Shown here: positions 13,801 through 25,800 of the stretch, piece by piece
Numbering within the stretch: the stretch's first letter is position 1
Layout: each line of letters starts with the position of its first letter
Source of the DNA: Melieria omissa
Lineage: Eukaryota > Arthropoda > Insecta > Diptera > Ulidiidae
Assembly (NCBI GenBank): GCA_963971225.1
Contig: CAXARI010000168.1
Location: forward strand, 124,001 to 188,000
Direction of reading: 5' to 3'
Length of the DNA: 64,000 bases
Notes under the pieces: model-generated
Database searches by the model: none
Told to the model about the DNA's origin: nothing
The model's input: only the letters and a program-made list of their open reading frames with translations
Made by a program: the position numbers and the translations under genes

Positions 13801-15809
13801 TATAGAAAAAATAATAACCTTAAAACCTAGCTGGAGTTTTGAGCTTTCATAAATGGGGTCAATCTTCTCGTTATCTCAAATAATGCAGGAGAATTTCGTT
13901 GTGGAAAAGTGATATCGACCACATGATACATCTATATCAGGGGTGCCCAAAATCTTCTTATGGAAAAGCAAAAACCAATACATGTAAAGTTGCCCAAAAA
14001 AAATGCAAACAAATTATTTAATTAATTGAATTAGTTGAAAGCACATTGTGCATTTCGCTTGACCCTAAAAATTATAAGTGACAAAAATATAATGTTCCCA
14101 TTTGTCATTGCCGAAAGGCCAACCAATCGCCAACACAAAAAAGCATTCACACAAAAACTACAACAACAAAAGCATCTAATTTTTTTTCATACATACAATT
14201 TCTTGAGGCAACAAAACAAAAATCCGCGCAGCCCCCACACGTGTTGCTTCGTTGCTATCACAACAACGACTGATTGAAAGAATGCACCTCTGATCTATAT
14301 AATCAATCAAATGCTTGTGGAACCTAAGTACGCCTAATCACTTTAATCAAAATGGCGTCAAAATTAAGCCAGAGTGACCACCTTTCACCAATTTGGTAAA
14401 TAAAAAAAATATCCCACCGGCAGCATGATCGAAATTATGGCTGTTAAATCTCGACCCGTTAACGGATTTTAATAATATTATGCCTTATTATTTAGCTAGA
14501 CTCGTATGCTTTCTATAATGGTATCAATCATCTTTCTATACCCCAAGGTTCGAAAGCAACTCGATTTGGAACGGTGACTTTGAAAAAATTGCTACTTGGG
14601 TGCAACCACTAAAATGCTTGTCAACACCAAATGCATAAGTGCATATTAATAATTGACCCCTTAAAATTTAGCCAGAGTCTTATGCTTTCTATATTGGTCC
14701 CTAACTTTTCATTATCCTTCAGGAATAATGAGCATATCGATGCGCAAGGATAACATTGAAAAACTGCCTATTACAAAATACACACTCACCAGTAAAGTAC
14801 TTATAGATTCCAAACGGTATGGGTTACGTTAATAAAAACCCCTTAAAATGTAGCTAGAGTTTGCAGCTTTATCAAATTAAATCAATAATTTGATTACTAT
14901 TCCGCAATCATGAACAGATCGATGCGCAAGAGTGACATTAAATGGCTGCCTACTGCAAAATCGATAAAATGCTTGTAAAATATGATGATTCTAGGTTTAT
15001 AGACAAAATAATAACCTTAAAACCTAGCTGGAGTTTTGAGCTTTCATAAATGGGGTCAATCTTCTCGCTATCTCAGATAATGCAGGAGAATTTCGTTGTG
15101 GAAAAGTGATATCGACCACATGATACATCTATATCAGGGGTGCCCAAAATATTCTTATGGAAAAGCAAAAACCAATACATGTAAAGTTACCCAAAAAAAA
15201 TGCAAACAAATTATTTAATTAATTGAATTAGTTGAAAGCACATTGTGCATTTCGCTTGACCCTTAAAATTATAATTGAAAAAAATATAATGTTCCCATTT
15301 GTCATTGCCGAAAGGCCAACCAATCGCCAAAACAAAAACTACAACAACAAAAGCATCTAATTTGTTTTCATACATACAATTTCTTGAGGCATCAAAACAA
15401 AAATCCGCGCAGCCCCCACACGTGTTGCTTCGTTGCTGTCACAACAACGACTGATTGAAAGAATGCACCACTGATCTATATAATCAATCAAATGCTTGTG
15501 GAACCTAAGTATGCACAATCACTTTAATCAAAATGGCGTCAAAATTAAGCCAGAGTGACCACCTTTCACCAATTTGGTAAATACAAAAATATCCCACCGG
15601 CAGCATGATCGAAATTATGGCTCTTAAATCTCGACCCGTTAACGGATTTTAATAATATTATGCCTTATTATTTAGCTAGACTCGTATGCTTTCTATAATG
15701 GTATCAATCATCCTTCTATACCCCAAGGTTCGAAAGCAAATCGATTTGGAACGGTGACTTTGAAAAAATTGCTACTTGGGTGCAACCACTAAAATGCTTG
15801 TCAACACCA

Positions 15810-15820
15810 AATGCATAAGT
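15810..15820. repeat. Target-site duplication of RTE element, left copy
   Basis: AATGCATAAGT occurs at 15810-15820 and again at 19077-19087, exactly bracketing the element. An uninterrupted unit has one copy followed by GCATATTAAT. The duplication is 11 bp and perfect. Confidence 0.93.
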
Positions 15821-18800
15821 ACTTACTTACTTAACTGGCCATAACAACCCGTTATCGGGTTACGGCCTGCCGCAAAACTTCTCTCCAGGCGCCTCTGCTT
15901 CGCGCGCGCCTGATCCAGTTGGTCACACCAAGAGATACCAGGGCCTCTTCCACTTGGTCCTTCCACCGGAGACACGGCTTCCCTCTTCGCCGTCGACCTC
16001 CAACCATCGCATCGAATACCTTTTTCGCCGGAGCTTCGTCGTCCATGCGGCAGACATGACCGAGCCAGCGTAGCCGCTGGATGTTAATTCGCTGCGCTAC
16101 GTCCATGTCCTTATACAGCTCATACAGCTCGTTATTGGTTCGTATGCGATAGTCGTCACCAACCCGAACAGGGCCGAAGATTTTGCGAAGCACCTTCCTC
16201 TCGAACACTCCAAGGGCCGCTATGTCGTTTCGTGTCATTGTCCATGCTTCAGCGCCATAGAGGAGCACGGGCAAGATAAGCGTCCTATAGAGTGAAAGTT
16301 TTGTCGGTCGAGAGAGGTCTCTACTTCTCAATTGCCTACCGAGACCGTAGTAGCACCTGTTGGCAAGAGTTATCCTTCGCTTTATCTCCAGACTGACATC
16401 ATTGCTGCTGTTGATGGCGGTGCCAAGGTAGACGAATTCCTTGACAACTTCAAAAGCATACCTGTCGGCCTCGACGTGAGACCCTAGCCGCTGCAAGTCC
16501 CTGCGTGTAGACAGCATATACTTCGTCTTGCCCTCATTTACCACCAGACTCATTTTGGCAGATTCTCTTTCGATAGCCGCAAAGGCAGCGGTGACATCTC
16601 GCTTGTTACGTCCGATGACATCAATATCATCAGCGTAAGCAAGGAGCTGGACACTTTTGTTGAAAATTGTGCCATTACGATGTGCACCGGCCTTGCGCAG
16701 AACACTCTCCATGGTGAAGTTGAAGAGGTCGCAGGACAAAGGATCGCCCTGTCTGAAACCTCGAACGGTATCAAAGGGGTCGGAGAGGTCACTTCCAACC
16801 TTGACGGAGCTGCGCGTATTGCTCAACGTCGCTCTGCAAAGTCTAACGAGCTTTGCAGGGATACCAAGTTCAGACAATGCGGCATATAGGCGATCCCTTA
16901 TCGGGCTATCGAATGCTGCCTTGTAATCGATGAAGAGATGGTGTGTATCGATTTGGTTCTCATGGGTCTTCTCCAGGATTTGGCGTAGAGTGAATATCTG
17001 GTCGATGGTGGACTTACCAGGTCTAAAGCCGCACTGATAAGGTCCAATCAGCGCCTTGGCGAGTGGCTTTAGTCTTTCACATAATACGCTCGTCAGGACC
17101 TTGTATGCAATGGGAAGTAGGCTGATACCCCTGTAGTTGGCGCATATTGTTGGGTCGCCTTTCTTCAGCACAGGACAAAGGGCACTGAGGTTCCAATCGT
17201 TGGGCATTCGTTCCTCCAGCCATATTTTGCAAATGAGCTGATGCATGCACCCAATCAGCTCACCGCCGCCGGCCTTGAACAATTCAGCTGGTAGCCCATC
17301 CGGCCCTGCAGCTTTGTTGTTCTTGAGTCGCTGGATAGCGACCCGGACCTCGTCATGGCTGGGCGGTGGCACATCCACACCGTCGTCGTCGATTGGTGCC
17401 ATCTGGACATCTTCACCACTGGCGGTATTGTTCCTTTCGTCGCCTGCGAGCAGCTTGGTGAAGTGCTCCTTCCACAACCTCAGCACACCCTGCGCATCCG
17501 TAACCAGATCCCCGTTTTCGTCTCTGCAAGAAGATGCCCCGGGCTTAAATCCTTCCGTGAGACGCTTAACTTTTTGGAAGAATTTGCGGGCGTCATTCCT
17601 GCTCCTGCACTCCTCGATTTCCTCACGCTCGCGCCTTTCTTGCTCCCATTTCTTGCGTCTAAAAAGGCACCTCTCTTTCTTCCTCTCCTCCCGGTATTTT
17701 TCTGTCATGGCTCGCGTGGCGGCCGACTGCAGGGTCTTCTTGTATGCAGCATTCTTCACTGCAGTGGCTGCGCGACACTCTTCATCGTACCATTGGTTTT
17801 TTGGTGGTGGGCGTCGAAAACCAAGGACATTTTCTGCGGCGGCGCGCATAGAGTGGGATAAGTGAGCCCATAATCCGCCGATGTCATCAGGTGGAGAGGG
17901 GGAGCGACCGAGATGGTTGGAGAGTTGAGCGGAGTAGGCTTCGGCTACCCCTTGTGATCGCAGCTTACTGATGTCCAGCTTTCTTCGCAAACTAGGTTGT
18001 GCGGTCTTCGCTGCGCAAAGACGCATGCGTACCTTGGCTGCAACAAGGTAGTGGTCCGAGTCGATGTTGGGTCCTCGGAACGTGCGCACATCTAGAATGC
18101 TAGAAGCATGCCTTCCATCAATCACAATGTGATCAATCTGGTTGCGGGTGGATTGATCGGGGGATAACCAGGTGGCCTTGTGGATATCGAGGTGCTGGAA
18201 TCTGGTGCTACTAACTACCATGTTTCGTGCCGCGGCGAAATCGATCAGCCTCAGACCGTTGTTCGAAGTGGTCCCATGGAGGCTGAACTGCCCGACTGTG
18301 GGGCCAAAGATGCCTTCTCGCCCGACCTTTGCGTTGAAGTCCCCGAGGACAATTTTGACGTCATGGGCCGGGCACCTGTCGTAGACGTCCTCGAGCTTCG
18401 CATAGAAGGCATCCTTGGTCGCATCGTCCTTCTCTTCCGTCGGGGCGTGCGCGCAAATCAGGCTGATGCTAAAGTATTTAGCTTTGATGCGGATCGAAGC
18501 CAGCCGTTCGTTCACCGGAGTGAACCGAGAGACGTGGTGGCGAAGTCTCTTGCTGACCACAAATCCGCAGCCAAATTCGCGCTTCTCCGCATGGCAGCTG
18601 TAGTAGATATCGCAGTCTGCTCGCTTGGAGCAACCTTGTCCTGTCCATCGCATTTCCTGGATGGCGGTGATGTCAGCCTTACATTTCGTGAGGGCTTCCG
18701 CCAGTTGGATAGAGGCACCTTCCCTATAGAGGGTCCGGACATTCCAGGTGCATATCCTCAAATCATGGTCCTTGAATCGTTTGCTGTGGTCGTCAACATT

Positions 18801-19076
18801 GTGGGTTCCTTCCGAGGCTTGCTTTTTGGCTTTCATTGGTATTTGGTTTTCCGTGGCGGGCACCAAACCCTGCGCACAACCCAAATTTTAAGTCCTGGGG
18901 ATAGGACTCGCTGCACGCATTAGTTCACTATTCAGCGGATGCCAAATAGCTATCCAGAAGGGCCGCGCGGAGGCTGTGCATCAGCTTGGATTGGACAGGG
19001 ACAAGGATCGTTCTGGCGTTCGCCAGGTTGAACGCAATCAGAGACTTTACCTTGTATGTCCGTTCCCTTCCTTCCT
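15821..19076 (-). mobile_element. RTE-clade non-LTR retrotransposon, near full length
   Basis: A GC-richer block of 3,256 bp inserted in the satellite, bracketed by a perfect 11-bp duplication. On the minus strand it has a 5' leader of about 240 bp, one long ORF, a 3' untranslated stretch of only about 31 bp, and a tail of AAGT repeats (ACTTACTTACTT on the plus strand at 15821-15832). RTE/BovB-type elements are known for about 3.2 kb length, a single endonuclease-reverse transcriptase ORF without RNase H, a very short 3' region and a short-repeat tail, and all of these are met. Whether the extreme 5' end is complete cannot be judged from one copy. The perfect duplication and open ORF indicate a recent insertion. 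Confidence 0.92.
15852..18836 (-). CDS. RTE endonuclease-reverse transcriptase
   Basis: 994 codons from the first ATG (18836-18834) to TAA; the frame stays open to a TTG at 18884, with a stop just before. Residues about 26-269 form an AP-like (exonuclease-endonuclease-phosphatase) endonuclease: RICTWNVRTL, catalytic Glu61 in IQEMRW, the GDFNAKVG block (Asp166, Asn168), QIDH (235-236) and the terminal SDH (260-262). A basic linker full of Arg/Lys/Glu (about 380-425) is probably helical. Reverse transcriptase covers about 505-815: the NYRGISLL block, Asp637 in FIDYKAAFDS, RQGDPLS (695-701) and the YADD box (734-737). The C-terminal region has the RLRWLGHVCRM phrase typical of RTE proteins. No RNase H is seen. 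The RICTWNVRTL-type endonuclease is the one related to BovB and the CFDP2-like proteins. It nicks target DNA and copies the element RNA in place. No stop or frameshift was found, so it may be functional. Confidence 0.94.
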   Translation of the reverse strand: MKAKKQASEGTHNVDDHSKRFKDHDLRICTWNVRTLYREGASIQLAEALTKCKADITAIQEMRWTGQGCSKRADCDIYYSCHAEKREFGCGFVVSKRLRHHVSRFTPVNERLASIRIKAKYFSISLICAHAPTEEKDDATKDAFYAKLEDVYDRCPAHDVKIVLGDFNAKVGREGIFGPTVGQFSLHGTTSNNGLRLIDFAAARNMVVSSTRFQHLDIHKATWLSPDQSTRNQIDHIVIDGRHASSILDVRTFRGPNIDSDHYLVAAKVRMRLCAAKTAQPSLRRKLDISKLRSQGVAEAYSAQLSNHLGRSPSPPDDIGGLWAHLSHSMRAAAENVLGFRRPPPKNQWYDEECRAATAVKNAAYKKTLQSAATRAMTEKYREERKKERCLFRRKKWEQERREREEIEECRSRNDARKFFQKVKRLTEGFKPGASSCRDENGDLVTDAQGVLRLWKEHFTKLLAGDERNNTASGEDVQMAPIDDDGVDVPPPSHDEVRVAIQRLKNNKAAGPDGLPAELFKAGGGELIGCMHQLICKIWLEERMPNDWNLSALCPVLKKGDPTICANYRGISLLPIAYKVLTSVLCERLKPLAKALIGPYQCGFRPGKSTIDQIFTLRQILEKTHENQIDTHHLFIDYKAAFDSPIRDRLYAALSELGIPAKLVRLCRATLSNTRSSVKVGSDLSDPFDTVRGFRQGDPLSCDLFNFTMESVLRKAGAHRNGTIFNKSVQLLAYADDIDVIGRNKRDVTAAFAAIERESAKMSLVVNEGKTKYMLSTRRDLQRLGSHVEADRYAFEVVKEFVYLGTAINSSNDVSLEIKRRITLANRCYYGLGRQLRSRDLSRPTKLSLYRTLILPVLLYGAEAWTMTRNDIAALGVFERKVLRKIFGPVRVGDDYRIRTNNELYELYKDMDVAQRINIQRLRWLGHVCRMDDEAPAKKVFDAMVGGRRRRGKPCLRWKDQVEEALVSLGVTNWIRRARSRGAWREVLRQAVTR

Positions 19077-22000
19077 AATGCATAAGTGCATATTAATAAT
19101 TGACCCCTTAAAATTTAGCCAGAGTTTTATGTTTTCTATATTGGTCCCTAACTTTTCATTATCCTTCAGGAATAATGAGCATATCGATGCGCAAGGATAA
19201 CATTGAAAAACTGCCTATTACAAAATACACACTCACCACTAAAGTGCTTAAAGATTCCAAACGGTATGGGTTACGTTAATAAAAACCCCTTAAAATGTAG
19301 CTAGAGATTGCAGCTTTATCAAATTAAATCAATAATTTGATTACTATTCCGCAATCATGAACAGATCGATGCGCAAGAGTGACATTAAATGGCTGCCTAC
19401 TGCAAAATCGATAAAATGCTTGTAAAATATGATGATTCTAGGTTTATAGACAAAATAATAACCTTAAAACCTAGCTGGAGTTTTGAGCTTTCATAAATGG
19501 GGTCAATCTTCTCGCTATCTCAGATAATGCAGGAGAATTTCGTTGTGGAAAAGTGATATCGACCACATGATACATCTATATCAGGGGTGCCCAAAATCTT
19601 CTTATGGAAAAGCAAAAACCAATACATGTAAAGTTGCCCAAAAAAAATGCAAACAAATTATTTAATTAATTGAATTAGTTGAAAGCACATTGTGCATTTC
19701 GCTTGACCCTGAAAATTATAAGTGAAAAAAATATAATGTTCCCATTTGTCATTGCCGAAAGGCCAACCAATCGCCAAAACAAAAACTACAACAACAAAAG
19801 CATCTAATTTTTTTTCATACATACAATTTCTTGAGGCAACAAAACAAAAATCCGCGCAGCCCCCACACGTGTTGCTTCGTTGCTGTCACAACAACGACTG
19901 ATTGAAAGAATGCACCTCTGATCTACATAATCAATCAAATGCTTGTGGAACCTAAGTACGCACAATCACTTTAATCAAAATGGCGTCAAAATTAAGCCAG
20001 AGTGACCACCTTTCACCAATTTGTTAAATAAAAAAAATATCCCACCGGCAGCATGATCGAAATTATGGCTGTTAAATCTCGACCCGTTAACGGATTTTAA
20101 TAACATTATGCCTTATTATTTAGCTAGACTCGTATGCTTTCTATAATGGTATCAATCATCCTTCTATACCCCAAGGTTCGAAAGCAAATCGATTTGGAAC
20201 GGTGACTTTGAAAAAATTGCTACTTGGGTGCAACCACTAAAATGCTTGTCAACACCAAATGCATAAGTGCATATTAATAATTGACCCCTTAAAATTTAGC
20301 CAGAGTCTTATGCTTTCTATATTCGTCCCTAGCTTTTCATTATCCTTCAGGAATAATGAGCATATCGATGGGCAAGGATAACATTGAAAAACTGCCTATT
20401 ACAAAATACACACTCACCACTAAAGTGCTTATAGATTCCAAACGGTATGGGTTACGTTAATAAAAAACCACTTAAAATGTAGCTAGAGATTGCAGCTTTA
20501 TCAAGTTAAATCAATAATTGCATTACTATTCGGCAATCATGAACAGATGGATGCGCAAGGGTGACATTAAATGGCTGCCTACTGCAAAATCGATAAAATG
20601 CTTGTAAAATATGATGATTCTAGGTTTATAGAAAAAATATCAACCTTAAAACCTAGCTGGAGTTTTGAGCTTTCATAAATGGGGTCAATCTTCTCGCTAT
20701 CTCAAATAATGCAGGAGAATTTCGTTGTGGAAAAGTGATATCGACCACATGATACATCTATATCAGGGGTTGCCCAAAATCTTCTTATGGAAAAGCAAAA
20801 ACCAATACATGTAAAGTTGCCCAAAAAAATGCAAACAAATTATTTAATTAGTTGAAAGCACATTGTGCATTTCGCTTGACCCTTAAAATTATAAGTGAAA
20901 AAATATAATGTTCCCATTTGTCATTGCCGAAAGGCCAACCAATCGCCAAAACAAAAACTACAACAACAAAAGCATCTAATTTTTTTTCATACATACAATT
21001 TCTTGAGTCAACAAAACAAAAATCCGCGCAGCCCCCACACGTGTTGCTTCGTTGCTGTCACAACAACGACTGATTGAAAGAATGCACCTCTGATCTTATA
21101 ATCAATCAAATGCTTGTGGAACCTAAGTACGCACAATCACTTTAAGCAAAATGGCGTCAAAATTAAGCCAGAGTGACCACCTTTCACCAATTTGGTAAAT
21201 AAAAAAAATATCCCACCGCCAGCATGATCGAAATTATGGCTGTTAAATCTCGACCCGTTAACGGATTTTAATAATATTATGCCTTAGCTACACTCGTATG
21301 CTTTCTATAATGGTATCAATCATCCTTCTATACCCCAAGGTTCGAAAGCAAATCGATTTGGAACGGTGACTTTGAAAAAATTGCTACTTGGGTGCAACCA
21401 CTAAAATGCTTGTCAACACCAAATGCATAAGTGCATATTAATAATTGACCCCTTAAAATTTAGCCAGAGTCTTATGCTTTCTATATTGGTCCCTAACTTT
21501 TCATTTTCCTTCAGGAATAATGAGCATATCGATGCGCAAGGATAACATTGAAAAACTGTCTATTACAAAATACACACTCACCACTAAAGTGGTTATAGAT
21601 TCCAAACCGTATGGGCTACGTTAATAAAAAACCCCTTAAAATGTAGCTAGAGATTGCAGCTTTATCAAATTAAATCAATAATTTGATTACTATTCGGCAA
21701 TCATGAACAGATCGATGCGTAAGAGTGACATTAAATGGCTGCCTACTGCAAAATCGATAAAATGCTTGTAAAATATTATGATTCTAGGTTTATAGAAAAA
21801 ATAAAAACCTTAAAACCTAGCTGGAGTTTTGAGCTTTCATAAATCAATCTTCTCGCTATCTCAAATAATGCAGGAGAATTTCGTTGGGGAAAAGTGATAT
21901 CGACCACATGATACATCTATATCAGGGGTGCCCAAAATCTTCTTATGGAAAAGCAAAAACCAATACATGTAAAGTTGCCCAAAAAAAATGCAAACAAATT

Positions 22001-22804
22001 ATTTAATTAATTGAATTAGTTGAAAGCACATTGTGCATTTCGCTTGACCCTTAAAATTATAAGTGAAAAAAATATAATGTTCCTATTTGTCATTGCCGAA
22101 AGGCCAACCAATCGCCAAAACAAAAACTACAACAACAAAAGCATCTAATTTTTTTTCATACATACAATTTCTTGAGGCAACAAAACAAAAATCCGCGGAG
22201 CACCCACACGTGTTGCTTCGTTGCTGCCACAACAACGACTGATTGAAAGAATGGACCTCTGATCTATATAACCAATCAAATGCTTGTGGAACCTAAGTAC
22301 GCACAATCACTTTTATCAAAATGGCGTCAAAATTAAGCCGGAGTGACCACCTTTCACCAATTTGGTAAATAAAAAAAATATCCCACCGGCAGCATGATCG
22401 AAATTATGGCTGTTAAATCTCGACCCGTTAACGGATTTTAATAATATTATGCCTTATGATTTAGCTAGACTCGTATGCTTTCTATAATGGTATCAATCAT
22501 CCTTCTATACCACAAGGTTCGAAAGCAAATAGATTTGGAACGGTGACTTTGAAAAAATTGGTTCTTGGGTGCAACCACTAAAATGCTTGTCAACACCAAA
22601 TGCATAAGTGCATATTAATAATTGACCCCTTAAAATGTAGCCAGAGTCTTATGCTTTCTATATTGGTCCCTAACTTTTCATTATCCTTCAGGAATAATGA
22701 GCATATCGATGCGCAAGGATAACATTGAAAAACTGCCTATTACAAAATACACACTCACCACTAAAGTGTTTATAGATTCCAAACGGTATGGGTTACGTTA
22801 ATAA
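19077..22804 (+). repeat. Satellite array block 2
   Basis: Continues the interrupted unit from 19077 (beginning with the right copy of the 11-bp duplication). Further units start at 20055, 21226 and 22396. The last is interrupted at 22804 by the next non-LTR element. Within 21226-22395 are several private variants (GTGGTTATAG, CCAAACCGTATGGGCTACG, GCGGAGCACCC, GAATGGACC) shared with the unit at about 30630-31547. No gene is seen. Confidence 0.95.
22794..22804. repeat. Target-site duplication of LOA-like element, left copy
   Basis: TACGTTAATAA at 22794-22804 is repeated at 27263-27273. The satellite consensus has it once, in GGTTACGTTAATAAAAAACC. It is a perfect 11-bp duplication. Confidence 0.92.
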
Positions 22805-22816
22805 GGTTAGGTTAGG
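22805..22816 (-). repeat. Terminal TTAGG-like tail of LOA-like element
   Basis: GGTTAGGTTAGG on the plus strand is two and a half copies of a 5-bp repeat at the element's 3' end. It matches the common insect telomere repeat in sequence. Here it is most simply the tail on which reverse transcription starts, because it lies inside the target duplication. Confidence 0.7.
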
Positions 22817-22895
22817 GTGGCAGCTGAGGAGCTCACATAGGCCAAAAGATAGGCCCGTTGTGTTACCACATTGAAGAAAGTGGCTGACCCCACAG

Positions 22896-25800
22896 CTAGT
22901 CACCCCCCCGGACGGTGAAGGGAGTCCATCGCGATTCCCTAATGAAGCGGGCTATGCCGCTAATGTGGATGGTCGACAGTTCTGGTAGATCAACCAGAAA
23001 CGGGACCCCTAAGTGGCGAAGCCTAGTCCTGGCTAAGGCCGGGCAGTGGCACATAAAGTGTGCGATGCTCTCCTCCGAGTCAACCGAATTGCAACTACGG
23101 CAGTGTTCGTTGAAAGGCAGACCCAGTCTCTGAGCATGTCTGCCGACGGTCCAGTGTCCTGTTATTACCGCCACAGTGTTAGCAATAGCGCCGCGCCCCA
23201 GGCGCAGGAGTTGTCTGGTTCGGTTGCGGTTTAGCGAAGGCCAGGTTTCTCGGGGAATCCTGTAAGCGCTTTCTTCCGCCCATGACCTGTTTGACAGGCG
23301 TAGATAAGCCTGCTTTATGCTCATTTTGACTGACGCTAACGGTGCCCCTACGGATTCAATTACGTCCGGCCGCGTAGTGCCATTTCTGGCCAGCTCATCT
23401 GCCTCGCAGTTGCCGATGATGCCCCTGTGACCAAGGACCCAATGTAAATGAACCTCCTTGCGCTCCGAAAGGTTGTTGAGAGCGGTTCGGCACCGGGCAA
23501 CTAGTTTTGAGGTGGTGTACGCACCCGCAAGTGCCTTGATCGCCGCCTGGCTATCGGAAAAAAAGTATACACAGGAGGAAGCGAAACTAAGCTCTCGTAA
23601 CCGTTCAGCTGCCATCAGTATCGCCATAGTTTCCGCCTGGAACACGCTGCAGTGGTCGGGTAAACGGGCTGTTGCCCTGATGTCTAGTTCCTCACAGAAG
23701 ACACCACAACCAACCTTGTTGTCCAGCTTCGAGCCATCGGTGAAGACTTCCACTGAATTTGGGGCCGAGTTTCGGCCCTGTTGCCAGTCCTCCCTACTGG
23801 GAATTTTTGTGGAAAACCTATGTTCCACGACCGGGGTAAAGACTGCATAATCAATGTCTAGGCAGGATAGTATGTCCTGCCCGAGAATAGTGGAGTGACC
23901 TATATCGATCCTAGACCATTTGCTTATGGCGTTCAAGCGGACAGCGGCCAACTTAGCTGACTGTCTGATCAAAAGGTCAGATGGGATCCAATTAAGGAGA
24001 GTGTAGAGCGCCCTTGTAGGAGTGGAACGGATAGCCCCAGTGATTAGGACGGAGGCAAGTCTCCTGACTTTATCAAGCTGTTTCAGGTTTGTTGAGCGGC
24101 TAGCCGCCGGCCACCATACAACAGCCCCATAAAGAAGGACCGGCTCCACTACAGCTGTATAGAGCCAGGAAATGACGCATGGCTGTAAGCCCCATCTTGC
24201 TCCGACAGCCCTCTTACAGCAGTAGATTGCGCCGTACGCCTTCCGAACCCTTTCGACGATGTTTGAGCTCCAAGTGAGCTTGGAATCGAGTATGAGCCCC
24301 AGGTATCTCACCTCGCTACTTAATTTGAGCTCGGTGCCTTCGAGGCGTGGGAGACGAAAGTCCGGGATCTTGTACTTCCTAGTGAACAGTACAAGTTCCG
24401 TCTTGCTAGGGTTGGCCTTCAAGCCGCACTCCGCACACCATGCAGAGAGCTTCCCCAGTGAATAGGACATCCTCTCGGAGAGAGTACTGAGATGTTTGCC
24501 TGCAATGCCAATAGCAACATCGTCAGCGTAAGCCACAACCTTGCAGCCAGAACGCGCGAGGTCCGAAAGGAGCTTATTTAAGGTGAGGTTCCAGAGTAGC
24601 GGCGAGAGGACCCCCCCTTGCGGGGTGCCCCTGGTGACGCTCCTGCGCACGATGGCCGTTCCCAAGGTAGACCTGATGGAACGGCTTCGCAGAAGTGTGC
24701 TGACAAAGCTAATGAGCCTGTTGTCGACATTCAACTCGGCCAAGGCATTCCCGATCGCTTGAGGGCGAATGTTGTTAAACGCCCCCTCGATATCTAGAAA
24801 AGACACAAGTGAGTACTCCTTGAAGGCCAATGATTTTTCAATAAAGCCTACAAGGGAGTGCAGCGCTGATTCAACCGATCTGCCCCGAGTATAGGCGTGT
24901 TGGCAATCTGAAATCAGGCCAGGATCAATATTGCTCCTGAGATAAAGATCTAGAATTCTCTCCAGCGTCTTCAGGAGAAAGGATGCCAGGCTAATGAGCC
25001 TGAAGTCTTTGGGCTTAGCTTGCGCCGTTTTCCCCGCCTTGGGTATAAAAACGACCGTAACGTCTCGCCAACTAAGGGGGACATAGCCCCATTCTAGGCA
25101 AGCCCTGAAAATCGCACAGAGCCAAGGCACAACCCATTCCGAGCCCTCCTGGAGCTCCGCAGGAATGATGCCATCAGGCCCTGGTGACTTAAAAGGCTGG
25201 AATGTCCCAATTGCCCAGCTGACCAAGTTTTCACTAACAGTCACCCGTGAGGGAAACCTTGAAGCCGGCTCGCCTTCCACTCCAACGGATGCATCTGAGC
25301 TACCCGGGAAGTGAGAGTCGCAGAGCGCCTCCAAGGTCTCCTGATTGGACTCCGTCCACCTTCCATCAGCCATCTGAATAGATGCGGGAATTGTGGGGGA
25401 GCGGTTAAGAATCCTGCGGAGTCGGCCGACATCAGCTACGCTCTCGATGCTGCCACAGAAAGTACCCCAGGATTCCCTTTTCGCTTTCCTGACAGCGAAT
25501 TTGAAGGCCCGAAGGTCCGTTCTATACCTATCCCAGATGTTTGATCTTTTGGCAGCGTTGAAGGACCTTCTGCATGGTAGACGTAGCTCCGCTATTTCCC
25601 TATTCCACCACGGCGGCTTCGGTTTGCCGCGGACGATACGAGGCTTGCAGGACGCCTTGGAGGCGTTGCAAATTGCTCTAGTTAAGGTACACACCGCGGA
25701 CTCGATGTCTTTGGGACAACAGAGCAGCGGCTGAGAGGGGCTGAGATTGGACATGAGTGCCGAACGGAACAAGTTCCAGTTCGTACTTCTGCGATTACGG

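Larger units (their letters stand above)
1..15820 (+). repeat. Satellite array block 1 (about 1.18-kb unit)
   Basis: Direct tandem repeats. Taking the GATCGAAATTATGGC phrase as unit start, units begin at 1, 1187, 2382, 3580, 4723, 5897, 7081, (truncated unit from about 8188), 9042, 10239 (deleted), 10889, 12059, 13230, 14427 and 15607. Full units are 1143-1198 bp and differ by scattered substitutions and short indels. The last unit is interrupted at 15820 by a non-LTR element and resumes at 19077. The block is AT-rich and holds no credible gene; the ORFs of 67-101 codons recur at the same unit position in both strands and track the repeat. Units share private variants with distant ones: the 11-bp deletion after AGCATATC near 308, 6206, 11199 and 12368, and the shortened CCTTAGCTACACTCG near 4780 and 21282. 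This indicates exchange between non-adjacent units. Confidence 0.97.

Noticed and set aside
1..15820. CRISPR-like array
   Set aside because: Repeats are about 1.18 kb and contiguous, with no short repeat-spacer alternation; the associated elements are eukaryotic.
18180..18923. 247-codon plus-strand ORF over the RTE endonuclease region, and similar ones at 17245-17865 and 50034-50618
   Set aside because: Antisense shadows of retroelement coding regions; no recognisable domain.
22805..22816. Telomeric repeat array
   Set aside because: Only about two and a half TTAGG copies, located inside the target duplication of a non-LTR element, so it is part of that element.
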